Assembly: GCF_007097485.1 (NCBI RefSeq)
Contig: NZ_VKDE01000030.1
Span: forward strand, 1 to 59,356
Source: Carboxylicivirga sp. M1479
Lineage (GTDB): Bacteria; Bacteroidota; Bacteroidia; Bacteroidales; Marinilabiliaceae
Length of the DNA: 59,356 nt
Direction: 5' to 3'
In this document: positions 45,938-54,903 of the stretch, piece after piece
How positions within the stretch are numbered: position 1 is the stretch's first letter
Layout: every line of letters starts with the position of its first letter
Notes under the pieces: model-generated
Seen by the model: the letters and a program-made list of their open reading frames with translations, nothing else
Told to the model about the DNA's origin: nothing
The model's database searches: none
Made by a program: the position numbers and the translations under genes

Positions 45938-47128
45938 TCAATAGTTAGAAAATAAAAACTCCTTTTCGAGTATTATCTCGTTATTAATCCCTTCAATCCG
46001 TATAGCTACTACATTCCTTGCTAACTCAACTGACAATCTATTATTTATCTCACACGACGTCAAAGAAGGTAAATCACTAAGATTAAACCCATTAATTGAC
46101 TCAAGACGTTGACCTGGCTGTATCATACACTTTTCAGCATAAGAATCAATCCAAATATTTCGAATATAAACTTGACCATTTTCAACAATAGTAGAAAAGC
46201 CAAATTTATTCCACCGCTGTAAATTATAGTCTTTTTCATTTTGCTTTAAGTACATTTTCTTCCCTGGGAAATCGAATATTATCGTAAAATACTCAAAAAC
46301 TTCTGCACCTATACTCCACCCTTCTTCATCTGACTCTACGTATACAATAGGGTTATTAACATCAAAACTACCAAGTCCAATCTTTCCTACTTGAATTACC
46401 TTATATTCACTATTATTAGTTGCTCCTTGCTCGCTTAAAAGCATCTGAACAGTTCTTCCTTTACATCGTCGTTCTGCTTTCTGCTCAATATATTTTTCAG
46501 TAAAACGACTAACTTGCATAAAGCCATTATCTCCAGTATCAATTAATGCCGTCCCTCTAGGAGTTCCACAAGACACTATTACATAAGGAACAGACTTCTT
46601 CCAGCCTTGCATTATAAGCTTTTCTTCAACAAATCCTTCCTCTTTAATTTCTTGAAAATCTATATCTTTTACAATTTGCAAATTAGGACCATCAAAAACC
46701 CAAATAGCTTTACGCATCAGGTTGTGACCTATTACACCAACAACATCGCAAAAAATACCTACTCCAAAATCTATACTATCCACCACATAAACACTTATAT
46801 TTTTAAAAGAGATACTTTGTATATTAATATCAAACTTTGTACGGTAGGCATTTACTGATTCATAACCATCTGTGATACTTTTTATCTTTTGATTTGAATC
46901 ATTCTTGCTTCGAAGTACTCCTTTCTTTATAGCAGTTGGCGAGCCGGTATCTACTAAAAAACGGCCTGATATTATTTCACCATCAACTTCTACATTACTT
47001 ACAAAGTATAAGCCATTTATAATCTCAATATTTAAATCACATACATCATGCGTTTTTTTTATTCCCTCAGAACAAGCATTCTGAATAAAACTGAATATCA
47101 GACACAATACAAAAGTAACTCTAGCCAT
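45938..47128 (-). CDS. Retropepsin-like aspartic protease with a PDZ domain
   Basis: A 396-residue exported protein (signal to about residue 19; ACSE gives a possible lipidated Cys). Two aspartic-protease halves carry RFLVDTGSPTAI near residue 58 and GTALIDTGDNGFMQVS near 195, each with the D-T-G motif, as in tandem retropepsin folds of Bacteroidota. A C-terminal PDZ domain (about 305-385: YIRNIWIDSYAEKCMIQPGQRLESING, given here as a range) completes it. It is the last gene of the RiPP locus, behind a precursor-like peptide and a hairpin, and may trim or degrade peptides in the periplasm. Confidence 0.8.
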   Translation of the reverse strand: MARVTFVLCLIFSFIQNACSEGIKKTHDVCDLNIEIINGLYFVSNVEVDGEIISGRFLVDTGSPTAIKKGVLRSKNDSNQKIKSITDGYESVNAYRTKFDINIQSISFKNISVYVVDSIDFGVGIFCDVVGVIGHNLMRKAIWVFDGPNLQIVKDIDFQEIKEEGFVEEKLIMQGWKKSVPYVIVSCGTPRGTALIDTGDNGFMQVSRFTEKYIEQKAERRCKGRTVQMLLSEQGATNNSEYKVIQVGKIGLGSFDVNNPIVYVESDEEGWSIGAEVFEYFTIIFDFPGKKMYLKQNEKDYNLQRWNKFGFSTIVENGQVYIRNIWIDSYAEKCMIQPGQRLESINGFNLSDLPSLTSCEINNRLSVELARNVVAIRIEGINNEIILEKEFLFSNY

Positions 47129-47143
47129 ATTTACATTTTTAAA

Positions 47144-47177
47144 TGGGTACTTAAATTCAAAGAAAAATAAGTACCCA
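47144..47177 (-). terminator. Hairpin between the 53-residue peptide gene and the protease gene
   Basis: TGGGTACTT (47144-47152) pairs perfectly with AAGTACCCA (47169-47177). It lies just after the peptide stop, so it can act as an attenuator that favours expression of the peptide over the downstream protease. Confidence 0.65.
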
Positions 47178-47190
47178 GTCCTATTTTTGT

Positions 47191-47352
47191 TTAATTCACC
47201 CTAATCTTTTGCTTAAATTTACCTGTTCGATCATTATAAACAGTTTTAGTATCCCATTTACCATCTCCATTAAGATCATATTTGTTTACATGCCTTTTCC
47301 CACCTTTAAATTTTGTTAATTGAGTTAAAGGTAACTTTTCAAAATTTTTCAT
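47191..47352 (-). CDS. 53-residue double-glycine-leader peptide with an EF-hand-like loop
   Basis: A small gene, ATG at 47352. The leader is MKNFEKLPLTQLTKFKGG, with the L..L..K-GG pattern cleaved by C39 peptidases; the core has 35 residues and starts KRHVNKYDLNGDGKWDTK. The core contains D-x-N-x-D-G-x-x-D, the layout of a calcium-binding EF-hand or dockerin loop, and is otherwise basic, with no Cys. It lies between the HlyD-type adaptor and the aspartic protease, is preceded by the ~80-bp element shared with another precursor gene and followed by a hairpin. It is probably exported by the C39 transporter of this locus; a modification is not evident. Confidence 0.7.
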   Translation of the reverse strand: MKNFEKLPLTQLTKFKGGKRHVNKYDLNGDGKWDTKTVYNDRTGKFKQKIRVN

Positions 47353-47394
47353 TTTTTTAATGTATAAAAATAATTACCTACTCGTTCCCTTTTC

Positions 47395-47476
47395 GGCATC
47401 CGGGACATTCGTATCACTGGCCAGCTTATTAAAATGCATTGCAAGTATAAGATACCTCACTTTTATTTTTTCGGAG
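47395..47476 (-). promoter_or_regulatory. Upstream element shared with another precursor gene (copy 1)
   Basis: About 80 bases aligning with 55136-55210. Shared parts include CATCCGGGACATTCGTATCACTGGCC-type sequence (quoted only in part: ACTGGCCAG), and ATTTTTTCGGAG. In the minus direction a TATACTTG box precedes the conserved CTGGCCAGTGA segment, resembling the Bacteroidota -7 element TAnnTTTG. It lies about 45 bp upstream of the peptide ATG. Confidence 0.55.
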
Positions 47477-47484
47477 TCAGCCCC

Positions 47485-48834
47485 TTAATTCACATGCTCC
47501 TCAAAAATAGCTCTTAAAGGATAAATCATTCGTTCGGCCAAGGTGAGGTCATCGGTAATTATTTCGGCCATTCCTTGCATATTTTGCTTAAAAGGCAATT
47601 GCTTGCCGTAGTTAGATACTAATGAGTCGTTTAAATAAATGGTGCCAATATAAGCCGAGTCGGGCACTTCAGAGATAGCATTTAACAGGGCATTGACCAT
47701 TCCATACTCACGATAAGGAAAATCGGCGAATTTAAGATTAACACTTTGTTGAACTTTCACCTTTCCGGCACGGCTAACAGGTATAATCACTTTTGCCAAT
47801 AGTTGCGAACGCTCAAAAGGAACTATCGTCATTACATGTTGGCCTGAGCGTATATTCTGGTTTTCTTCCCATATACCAGACAAAGCCACACGCCCTTTAA
47901 TAGGGCTAATAAGGCAATAGCGTTTTTCCCATTCAGCCAACTCTCCTTTTAACTTTTCCAGAGCTTGCCCAAAGGCCAGATCTAAGGCATCGCTTTCTTG
48001 CGTTTGCTTAAGCTGCAACTCTATAATTTGCGACTCCAGTTCGGCCAAAGCCATTTGCGAATTAGATAGGTTTAACTCCGTATTGGTTAAACTCATTTTT
48101 TGATTGACCAGGTTTTTCTGTGCTTTTTGAAACTCAGCCGCAGCAATGGTGTTATCCATAAACAGTAAAGAATCACGCGAAAACTCTTTTACTGCAATGC
48201 CATAGGCCTTTTGTGCAGAGTGTAACTGTTGCTTTTGTAACTTAATCTGTTTGAACGTTTCTGTTTGTTTATTCTCGAGCAAATCAATCTTACGTTGATG
48301 ATAATCCAGCTGTCGGAAATTAAGGTAGTCTTTATAACTCCTGTATAAATTACTATAAACAGTTTGTAAAGCTCCCAGTTGGTTAATGACTGGCAGTACA
48401 TTAAAAATCGAATCAGTTTCACAACTTAACGATACAGCAGACAATAAGCTGCCATCTTTATTTAGTTTTTTGTTCAAAACAATACCCTTCACTTGTAAAT
48501 AGGCATCTATATCCGTGGAATTCTCAACCATTGCCAATAATTGACCGTTTTGCACGGTGTCTTTGTCCGCCACCAATAAAGCCTGCACCTTACCATTGGA
48601 CGCAGAAAGCATAAAAGTCGGCGGATTGGCCGATTGAACGTAAAAGGCACCATTAATCACATCGGGGTATTTAAAGAAAAAGGAAAAAATAAATATACCA
48701 GTAATAATAAAAGCGATAATACTAATACCATAGCGTATAATACGGGTAGGAATATGCCCCATAATCTCCTTCACCTCATCGCTACGTAGGTTGAGCTGTT
48801 CGGTTTCTTTTTGTGTTACTTTCAGACGCTTCAT
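47485..48834 (-). CDS. HlyD-type periplasmic adaptor of the peptide exporter
   Basis: A 449-residue membrane-fusion protein. One N-terminal membrane helix (about residues 35-55) is followed by a biotinyl-lipoyl half-domain (SASNGKVQALLVADKDTVQNG), a long coiled-coil hairpin (about 165-290), the second lipoyl half (LISPIKGRVALSGIWEENQ near 308) and a beta-barrel C-terminal part. It should link the C39 ABC exporter to an outer-membrane channel, which is not in this window. The exporter gene lies upstream; 700 bases containing a MITE-like insertion separate them. Confidence 0.88.
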   Translation of the reverse strand: MKRLKVTQKETEQLNLRSDEVKEIMGHIPTRIIRYGISIIAFIITGIFIFSFFFKYPDVINGAFYVQSANPPTFMLSASNGKVQALLVADKDTVQNGQLLAMVENSTDIDAYLQVKGIVLNKKLNKDGSLLSAVSLSCETDSIFNVLPVINQLGALQTVYSNLYRSYKDYLNFRQLDYHQRKIDLLENKQTETFKQIKLQKQQLHSAQKAYGIAVKEFSRDSLLFMDNTIAAAEFQKAQKNLVNQKMSLTNTELNLSNSQMALAELESQIIELQLKQTQESDALDLAFGQALEKLKGELAEWEKRYCLISPIKGRVALSGIWEENQNIRSGQHVMTIVPFERSQLLAKVIIPVSRAGKVKVQQSVNLKFADFPYREYGMVNALLNAISEVPDSAYIGTIYLNDSLVSNYGKQLPFKQNMQGMAEIITDDLTLAERMIYPLRAIFEEHVN

Positions 48835-49540
48835 AGTTTTAAAAGTTTATTAGTTAGAAGGCAGATGGCAGAAGTTGATTGGCAGCTTGGTTTATTTGGC
48901 GATTTGATAATTTGTTTATTTGGTAACAATTTTGTCTTAATTATTCTTCACTCAAGCCGTGATGGCTCTTACTTTTTTAGTGCGCTAACTTATGCTTTTA
49001 ATTGTTGCTTATGATTTCCGCTATGCTCCAATTCTACAGACAAAAAAGTAAGCAAAAAGTCCGCCGGCTGCACCCGTCTAGTTCACTATTGTGTCAGTTT
49101 TTATCTGAGTTCATGATTTCCGCTTTGCTCCAATTCACTCAAAAAACTAGGATTCATGACTGAAATTGTTTTAAACTCACACTTTTCGTTCCTCAAAATG
49201 CTTAAACAGAAAAACAATTCTTAACCGTCATGTTAACCCTGTTTTTTGGCTCACTGGCTGAGGCCGGTTCGTAACAAGGCGTTTCGATCTATTAATAAAA
49301 ACATTTAGGACGCTATTGATTTGGTAAATTGAAAAACTGATGAATTGACGAGTTGAAACCTGAAAAACAGAAACAGGAAACATGAAACACTAAACTCGAA
49401 ACAGGAAACAGGAAACAACCTATTCACAAATCAGTAGATGGCACTTACCCCCCTTATAGGCGCCAGGAAAATTCTATCTGCAAACTTCCGTCCTCTGCCT
49501 TCCGTCTTCTATCTTCACCTCATCATAAATCAAACATCCT
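48835..49540. other. 706-bp intergenic region: MITE-like element plus simple repeats
   Basis: It contains the 392-bp MITE-like element (48927-49318, listed separately). Right of it lie degenerate short repeats such as GAAACAGGAAACA (about 49365-49420), and near 49490-49515 a GAAGACGGAAGG-like purine repeat (minus strand). Such low-complexity sequence is common between Bacteroidota genes. No coding frame is credible. Confidence 0.55.
48927..49318. mobile_element. MITE-like element, copy 2 (392 bp)
   Basis: It is flanked by a perfect 9-bp direct repeat ATTTGGTAA (48918-48926 and 49319-49327). The ends are inverted: CAATTTTGTCTTAA at the left, TTAGGACGCTATTG at the right (inverse CAATAGCGTCCTAA), matching at 11 of 14. 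It carries no coding frame. Its right half aligns with the other copy (shared: TTTTTGGCTCAC, GGCTGAGGCCG, TTAACCGTCA, TTTAGGACGCTATTG). Internally it holds two near-identical ATGATTTCCGCT-TGCTCCAATTC units (about 49011 and 49111). Confidence 0.85.
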
Positions 49541-51733
49541 CTACCCTCCCAATTCCAACTGATTCTTTACCAAATTGAAATAAGAACCCGATCGATCAAC
49601 CAACTCAGGGTGCGTCCCTGTTTCAACTACTTTGCCTTTTTCAAGAACGATAATATTATCGGCATTACGCACCGTACTCAAGCGATGAGCCACCACAATA
49701 ACCGTTCTACCTCTGAAAAACTGATCTAAATTTTCCATTATCACTTTCTCATTGTTAGCATCCAAAGCATTGGTGGCTTCATCCAGAAAGATATATTCCG
49801 GATCTTTATACACAGCACGTGCAATTAATATGCGTTGTTTCTGGCCTTGGCTCAAGCCAACACCCTCCTGTCCAATCTTAGTATTATAACCCAAGGGCAG
49901 TCCATCAATGTACTCTTGTATATTGGCCACCTTAACAGCATACAACAAACGCTCACGATCAATGTACTCATCACCCACCGCAATGTTTTTGGCAATGGTG
50001 TCTGAAAAAATAAAACCATCCTGCATTACCACACCACACTTGCTACGCCACCAACCTTGATTAAAGTTGCTTAAACTACTTTCGCCTACTTTAATATCCC
50101 CGTCAATTGGGGCGTAAAACCCCAAAAGTATTTTAATTAAAGTTGTTTTACCACTTCCGCTGCTACCTACAATGGCCGTTATTTTGCGAGCTGGTATTGG
50201 TATACACACATTATCTAATACTTTAGGCGAATGCGGTCCTTCGTACTGAAAGCTAACATTCTTAATGTTTAAGTCAGTTTTAGTTGGTAATTGTGTTAAG
50301 CGATCGGCCTCAAAGCTTTCTTCATCTTCTTTATTGTGTATTTCACCTAAGCGCTCTAGGCTTATCTTAGCATCTTGCGCGGAGTGCACAAAGCTAATCA
50401 TCTGGTCGATGGGACTATTCAGCTGCCCTAGTATATATTGTACCGATAGCATCATACCCAAGGTCATTTGTCCTTGCACAACGGCTAAGGCTGCCATTAT
50501 GGTGATAATGATATTCTTGGTTTCGTTAAAAAACAAACCACCCACCTGCTGGTACTGGCTCAAAGACAAACTTTGCACATTCACCCGAAACAAACGCGCC
50601 TGTATACGTTCCCATTCCCAGCGCTTTTGTTTCTCGCAGTTATTGAGCTTTATCTCCTGCATACCTGTTATTAGCTGTATCAGGTTACTTTGCTCCGACG
50701 ACATTTGGGCAAAACGTTTGTAGTCAATATCGCGGCGCTTGCGCATAAACAAATATACCCAGGTAAAATACAAGGCACTGCCAATCAAAAACACCACAAA
50801 AATTTTAACACTGTAGTAAGCCATTACTGCCCCAAACAACAAGAGGTTGACCATCGAAAACAAGACGGAAAGCGTTTGCCCCGTTAAAAAATTCTCGATG
50901 CGGGCATGGTCTTCAATGCGCTGAATAATATCACCCGTCATTTTGGTATCGAAAAAACGGATGGGCAGGCGCATCAATTTAATCAAGAAATCACTTATCA
51001 ACGAAATGTTAATACGGGTACTAATGTGCAGCATTATCCACGAACGGATAAACTCTACACTCATGCGACTAACGAACAGCATCAACTGAGCTACTAGTAC
51101 CAGGTAGATAAAATTGATATTTTGGGTGTTGATACCAATATCAACCACCGCCTGAGTTAAAAATGGGAAAACCAACTGTAGCAAACTACCTACCAACAAG
51201 CCAAGTATCAACTGTATGATGAACTTTTTATGCGGACGTAGATATTTAAATAAAAAAGAAAAACCACTTTTCTGCAGAGGCTCCTCCTCTCGGTTATAAA
51301 ACTCAGGCGTAGGCTCTAGCAATAAACAAACACCATTGGGAACATCGTCTTTTATTGTAGATGCCCAGCTTTTTTCAAACTCCTTGCGTGTATAGCTTAC
51401 TTTGCCATGCGCCGGATCGGCCACCCATACCTTATCTTTCTCGATTTTATAAACAACAACAAAATGCTCCTGATTCCAGTGGGCAACAAATGGCACTGGC
51501 TGTTCTGCAAGCAACTTATCGTAACTGACCTTAACACCCATGCTACGAAAACCAATAGCCTCGGCCGCATCGCTAATACCGAGCATAGAAACGCCTTCGC
51601 GTGTAATATGGCTATGCCGGCGAAGGGTTTCCAAAGAGTAATAACGGCCATGGTATTTAGCAATCATTTGCAGGCAGGTGGGGCCGCAATCCATTAGATC
51701 GGGTTGTGAATTAAATGGAAAAGTATCAATCAC
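49541..51733 (-). CDS. Peptidase-containing ABC transporter (C39), leader-cleaving exporter
   Basis: A 730-residue bacteriocin-type exporter that removes double-glycine leaders and exports the cores. The C39 domain (1-130) has the triad Cys16 (DCGPTC), His90 (EHFVVV) and Asp106 (VADPAHG). Six membrane helices lie at about 165-450. The ATPase domain (about 480-725) has Walker A GSSGSGKTTL, signature LSQGQKQRILIARA, Walker B YIFLDEAT and the H-loop VAHRLST. All key residues are present, so it appears functional. It matches the double-glycine peptides at 47191, 53348 and 54904. Its start is three bases upstream of the radical-SAM fragment's stop. Confidence 0.93.
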   Translation of the reverse strand: MIDTFPFNSQPDLMDCGPTCLQMIAKYHGRYYSLETLRRHSHITREGVSMLGISDAAEAIGFRSMGVKVSYDKLLAEQPVPFVAHWNQEHFVVVYKIEKDKVWVADPAHGKVSYTRKEFEKSWASTIKDDVPNGVCLLLEPTPEFYNREEEPLQKSGFSFLFKYLRPHKKFIIQLILGLLVGSLLQLVFPFLTQAVVDIGINTQNINFIYLVLVAQLMLFVSRMSVEFIRSWIMLHISTRINISLISDFLIKLMRLPIRFFDTKMTGDIIQRIEDHARIENFLTGQTLSVLFSMVNLLLFGAVMAYYSVKIFVVFLIGSALYFTWVYLFMRKRRDIDYKRFAQMSSEQSNLIQLITGMQEIKLNNCEKQKRWEWERIQARLFRVNVQSLSLSQYQQVGGLFFNETKNIIITIMAALAVVQGQMTLGMMLSVQYILGQLNSPIDQMISFVHSAQDAKISLERLGEIHNKEDEESFEADRLTQLPTKTDLNIKNVSFQYEGPHSPKVLDNVCIPIPARKITAIVGSSGSGKTTLIKILLGFYAPIDGDIKVGESSLSNFNQGWWRSKCGVVMQDGFIFSDTIAKNIAVGDEYIDRERLLYAVKVANIQEYIDGLPLGYNTKIGQEGVGLSQGQKQRILIARAVYKDPEYIFLDEATNALDANNEKVIMENLDQFFRGRTVIVVAHRLSTVRNADNIIVLEKGKVVETGTHPELVDRSGSYFNLVKNQLELGG

Positions 51734-51736
51734 GTT

Positions 51737-53338
51737 TTAATCTTGCTTTTTAACGATTAACTCCAAATAGTCTTCAATACGGCCCTTAAAAGGAGTACAA
51801 CAATCATTCTGTTTCCCTTCATACTTGTTTTCATACCTTCGTTTAGGACAGCCACCTCGGCATATAGGCAAGAATGAGCAATCACGACAAACAGGATCCT
51901 GATAATGATCTATCCCCATAGAATATTGAGCATTTAATTGATGATTAGACCAAATGTGTTTATCATTTATATTTCCAACTAATATTGTCCTAATTAAATT
52001 GGCGCTTCGCCCAAACCCGACTTACTTTTTGTTCTTAATGACAAAAACTAAGGAAAAAACATCAAGGCTACACCCGCTTTACTCAAAAAGACTACGTCTG
52101 TTTGACTGAAATTGATTAAACTCGCCTTTTTCCGTACCTCCAAAAGCCTCAAACAGAAATCAATTTTTAACCGTCAATTCAACCTTGCTTTTTGGCTCAC
52201 CGGCTGAGGCCGTTTGAAATAAACACATTACAAACATTGAAAGAAAACGTTTAGGACGCTATTGATTTCCAACAATTAAATCAGCATCCCCCAAATCTTC
52301 AAAACATTTATATATTTCTCCTTGCCATCCAATCAACATGTTATTGGGATTCCTAACCAAACATTCAATATTAATATCGTCGGGGTATAATTTCTCTAAC
52401 AGAACACCTCTTTCCTTATAGGCTTTCAGACAGAAGTCGGTTGCTTCATCTCTATCAAAGCAATTACACTTAGAACTACTTGATTCATCTAAATGAATCC
52501 ACCCAGGATATATGACTATTTTATCAGTTTGATACCTCTCCTTGAGCCAATTATAGACTTCCCAAAACACATCTTGGTTTGTTTTATCTATATTTACCCT
52601 AATCGCAATTGTAAAACAATCTTTTAAGTTCCCTGTAAAATGACAGTCCAAATTAGATATAATCTTATCGAATGTGCCATTCCCATTTAATAAAGGACGC
52701 CTTATATCATGGACTTCTTTAAAACCATCCAAAGTTACTTGAATTGTTTCAACTCCAATTTCATTTAAATATTCGAATCGTTTTCTATCAAGCAAATAAC
52801 CATTGGTAATAATCTCGTGTTCTAGGATATTTAATCCTAAGCCAATTATTTTATTACCTAATGATCGTAGACGATTAGATTCCATCAAAGGCTCACCTCC
52901 ATACCATGTTAAATTCAGCGTTCTTAGCCCTTCACCAATCCTCTCCTCCAAGTAGCTAATAATAGCGTTCTCAGTTCCATCACTCATACGCCCAGGCGTG
53001 CGCCACTTTTCATAACAATACTCACAACTGAAATTGCAATTTTGAGTAGGAGCAATAGTCAACACTAAATGTTTCTCATCAAAAATGCGCTCCATACTAT
53101 TATGATGCATCTGTTCTACTAAAAACTCATCATCTTCAACAAGTATGAAATTATCTTTAAAAAAATCAATTTCCTCAGATGTAAAACACTCCTGATCTCC
53201 CTTATCTTTTAGTAATTTTAAATCCGCAAATATCGAATTATCTAAACTCAATAATCCGTTGGTATACGTATTATATAATAAAGTTCCTGCCTGACAATTA
53301 TCAAGCAGGAAATTATATTTTGACCATTTCAAACTCAT
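51737..53338 (-). pseudogene. Radical-SAM/SPASM peptide maturase, split by a MITE-like insertion
   Basis: The N-terminal part (53338 to 52259, 359 codons) has an N-terminal leader-binding-like region, the radical-SAM motif CNFSCEYC (Cys101, 105, 108) and a TIM-barrel (WYGGEPL near 145, QVTLDGFKEVHD near 205), and runs into the insertion after DLIVGN. The frame resumes after the second target repeat (VGNINDKHIW) and ends with the SPASM cysteines in DPVCRDCSFLPICRGGCPKRR. Joining the two at the shared VGN gives about 445 residues, the normal size. The broken N-terminal product lacks these SPASM ligands, so activity is doubtful. The gene is 9 bases downstream of a precursor gene. Confidence 0.9.
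51980..52264. mobile_element. MITE-like element, copy 1 (285 bp), inside the radical-SAM gene
   Basis: It is flanked by the perfect 9-bp direct repeat ATTTCCAAC (51971-51979 and 52265-52273). Inverted ends are TAATATTGTCCTAA and TTAGGACGCTATTG (11 of 14). There is no coding frame. The right ~190 bases align with copy 2, and a shared ACTTACTTTTT segment aligns in the left part. The interrupted gene reads through cleanly if the element and one repeat are removed, which proves the insertion. Confidence 0.92.
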
Positions 53339-53347
53339 ACGATCTAA

Positions 53348-53521
53348 TTAAAACCTAAGATTAGAATCACCTACTGACTCAATAGTGATTTTATCATCTA
53401 ACTTACTCCACATTTTATACCTTTTCTTACAAAGCAAGCAGATTCCTCCCTTAATTTTATTAAGTTCTGCCTTAGTCAATCGGTTTTCTTTGCGCTCAAT
53501 TATTATATCAATTCTTTTCAT
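53348..53521 (-). CDS. 57-residue RiPP precursor peptide (CxxCKKR type)
   Basis: A small gene, ATG at 53521, overlapping the end of the S41 protease gene by 14 bases. The leader (residues 1-26) ends NRLTKAELNKIKGG, a classical double-glycine leader (L..EL..I.GG). The core begins ICLLCKKRYKMW and has two Cys. The leader and first core residues match those of the peptide at 54904-55095 (RLT.DEL...KGG, then LCISCKKR). The radical-SAM maturase starts nine bases downstream, so this is its most likely substrate. Confidence 0.8.
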   Translation of the reverse strand: MKRIDIIIERKENRLTKAELNKIKGGICLLCKKRYKMWSKLDDKITIESVGDSNLRF

Positions 53522-54854
53522 TTGTGCTCTTAATTATATCTATTAATTTTTCTAAAACAGGATCACCACCCTGCATGTATTTACTTGCTATGTATGGTAT
53601 TTCAATATCTGGTTTTAAAATACCATCAATGGCATTTGTATATTCATCGTATTCAACGGTAGAAATATAACTCACCGACTTTAAGAACTTTGCAGACATA
53701 ACTTCTCCATAACGAAGTGCATTTTTTTGCAAATTTTCTCCAACAATCCTACCTAGCTTATTATATTGAATAATATTTGTAAATGTTGACGCTTGCGAAT
53801 GTGTATTCCTACTAACCAGAACATAGTAATCATAATCTCCCATATACAACTTAGGATTAAGAGGGATCTTTGATATAAACATTGAATCAGGTAACGAAAC
53901 AATTTTTCCGATTGAATCTCTCGAAAAACCATAGTCGAAGGTTGCTTCAGATACTTTCAACTTAACTCCTTTTTGATATGGCACTTCATTTTTATCACAA
54001 AAAATAGAGATCAAATCATCAAACCGATCTCCACTTCCACCAATATTACGCCGTAAATCAATAATAATGGAATTCCCCCTTTTTTTCTTTACATCATATA
54101 TTAATTTATTGAAGCTCTTAATTATATTTCCATTATTATGAAACTGATCAAATCGAATATATCCAATATCATCATAAATGCGGCATTCTACTTTTTCCTT
54201 AATGAAATTTTCATTATACACTTTAAGAGAAATTCCATCACAGACTAATTTAATCTTTTTACCACGCCGTTCTAGTATCAAATTATAATTTGATGAGAAA
54301 TGAAAATGATTTTGCATCTGCATCAAAATGGTATTCATATATCTATCGCGATAGGTAAACCCAAGCAATGTACTTGCAGATATGCCATCTAATTCAATGA
54401 TACGATCACCTTTATCTACATCTTTACACAAAGATTGATTAACAATAAGCGTATCGTTGATACACATCAAAGAAAACGGCAGAACGTTAATATCTTTTGC
54501 CTTCAACCTTTTATTTTTAACCCGTAATTCTGGATAGATTCTAAAATGAGGATCCTTTCTAGTAACATCAGAAAAAGCAAGTTTATAATAATAAATCACC
54601 TGTGTTTCTTTTATAGAATCCGTACCAATAATCAACAATAAACTATCAACCTTTTCAATGAAATTTTCATTATCTCTTGCTGTTAGTTTCATAGGAGTAT
54701 AATTTTCGAAAGCGTCCCAAGAACGTTTGAAGTTTTCTTTTCTTAAACAATTCAGGTCATTAAAAAAAACATCATTATTAACAGATTGACAATTAACAAT
54801 TTGCACCAACAAAATACAACATAAAATATAACTATATAAATATTTCTTTACCAT
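53508..54854 (-). CDS. Exported S41-family (C-terminal processing) peptidase
   Basis: A 448-residue protein with a signal peptide (residues 5-22). It shows S41 features: an N-terminal helical cap, a PDZ-like region (DKGDRIIELDGISASTLLGF, about 145-165), GYIRFDQFH near 235, the core IIIDLRRNIGGSGD near 265, and the nucleophile region LVSRNTHSQASTF near 345, with Ser/Gln in the expected place. It is probably periplasmic and may trim precursors or destroy peptides; relatives are found in peptide-modifying loci of Bacteroidota. It lies between two precursor genes, behind a hairpin. Confidence 0.8.
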   Translation of the reverse strand: MVKKYLYSYILCCILLVQIVNCQSVNNDVFFNDLNCLRKENFKRSWDAFENYTPMKLTARDNENFIEKVDSLLLIIGTDSIKETQVIYYYKLAFSDVTRKDPHFRIYPELRVKNKRLKAKDINVLPFSLMCINDTLIVNQSLCKDVDKGDRIIELDGISASTLLGFTYRDRYMNTILMQMQNHFHFSSNYNLILERRGKKIKLVCDGISLKVYNENFIKEKVECRIYDDIGYIRFDQFHNNGNIIKSFNKLIYDVKKKRGNSIIIDLRRNIGGSGDRFDDLISIFCDKNEVPYQKGVKLKVSEATFDYGFSRDSIGKIVSLPDSMFISKIPLNPKLYMGDYDYYVLVSRNTHSQASTFTNIIQYNKLGRIVGENLQKNALRYGEVMSAKFLKSVSYISTVEYDEYTNAIDGILKPDIEIPYIASKYMQGGDPVLEKLIDIIKSTNEKN

Positions 54855-54868
54855 AAAGTCCTAAAAAC

Positions 54869-54891
54869 CCACTCTTTAAAATAAAGAGTGG
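54869..54891 (-). terminator. Attenuator hairpin after the 63-residue precursor gene
   Basis: CCACTCTTTA pairs with TAAAGAGTGG-type sequence around AAAT, followed on the minus strand by GTTTTTAGG. It lies between the precursor stop (54904) and the S41 start (54854). Confidence 0.75.
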
Positions 54892-54903
54892 TATATATTT
54901 AAA

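Noticed and set aside
49365-49425. Short GAAACAGGAAACA repeats as a CRISPR array
   Set aside because: Units are short, irregular and without unique spacers; this is simple-sequence intergenic DNA.
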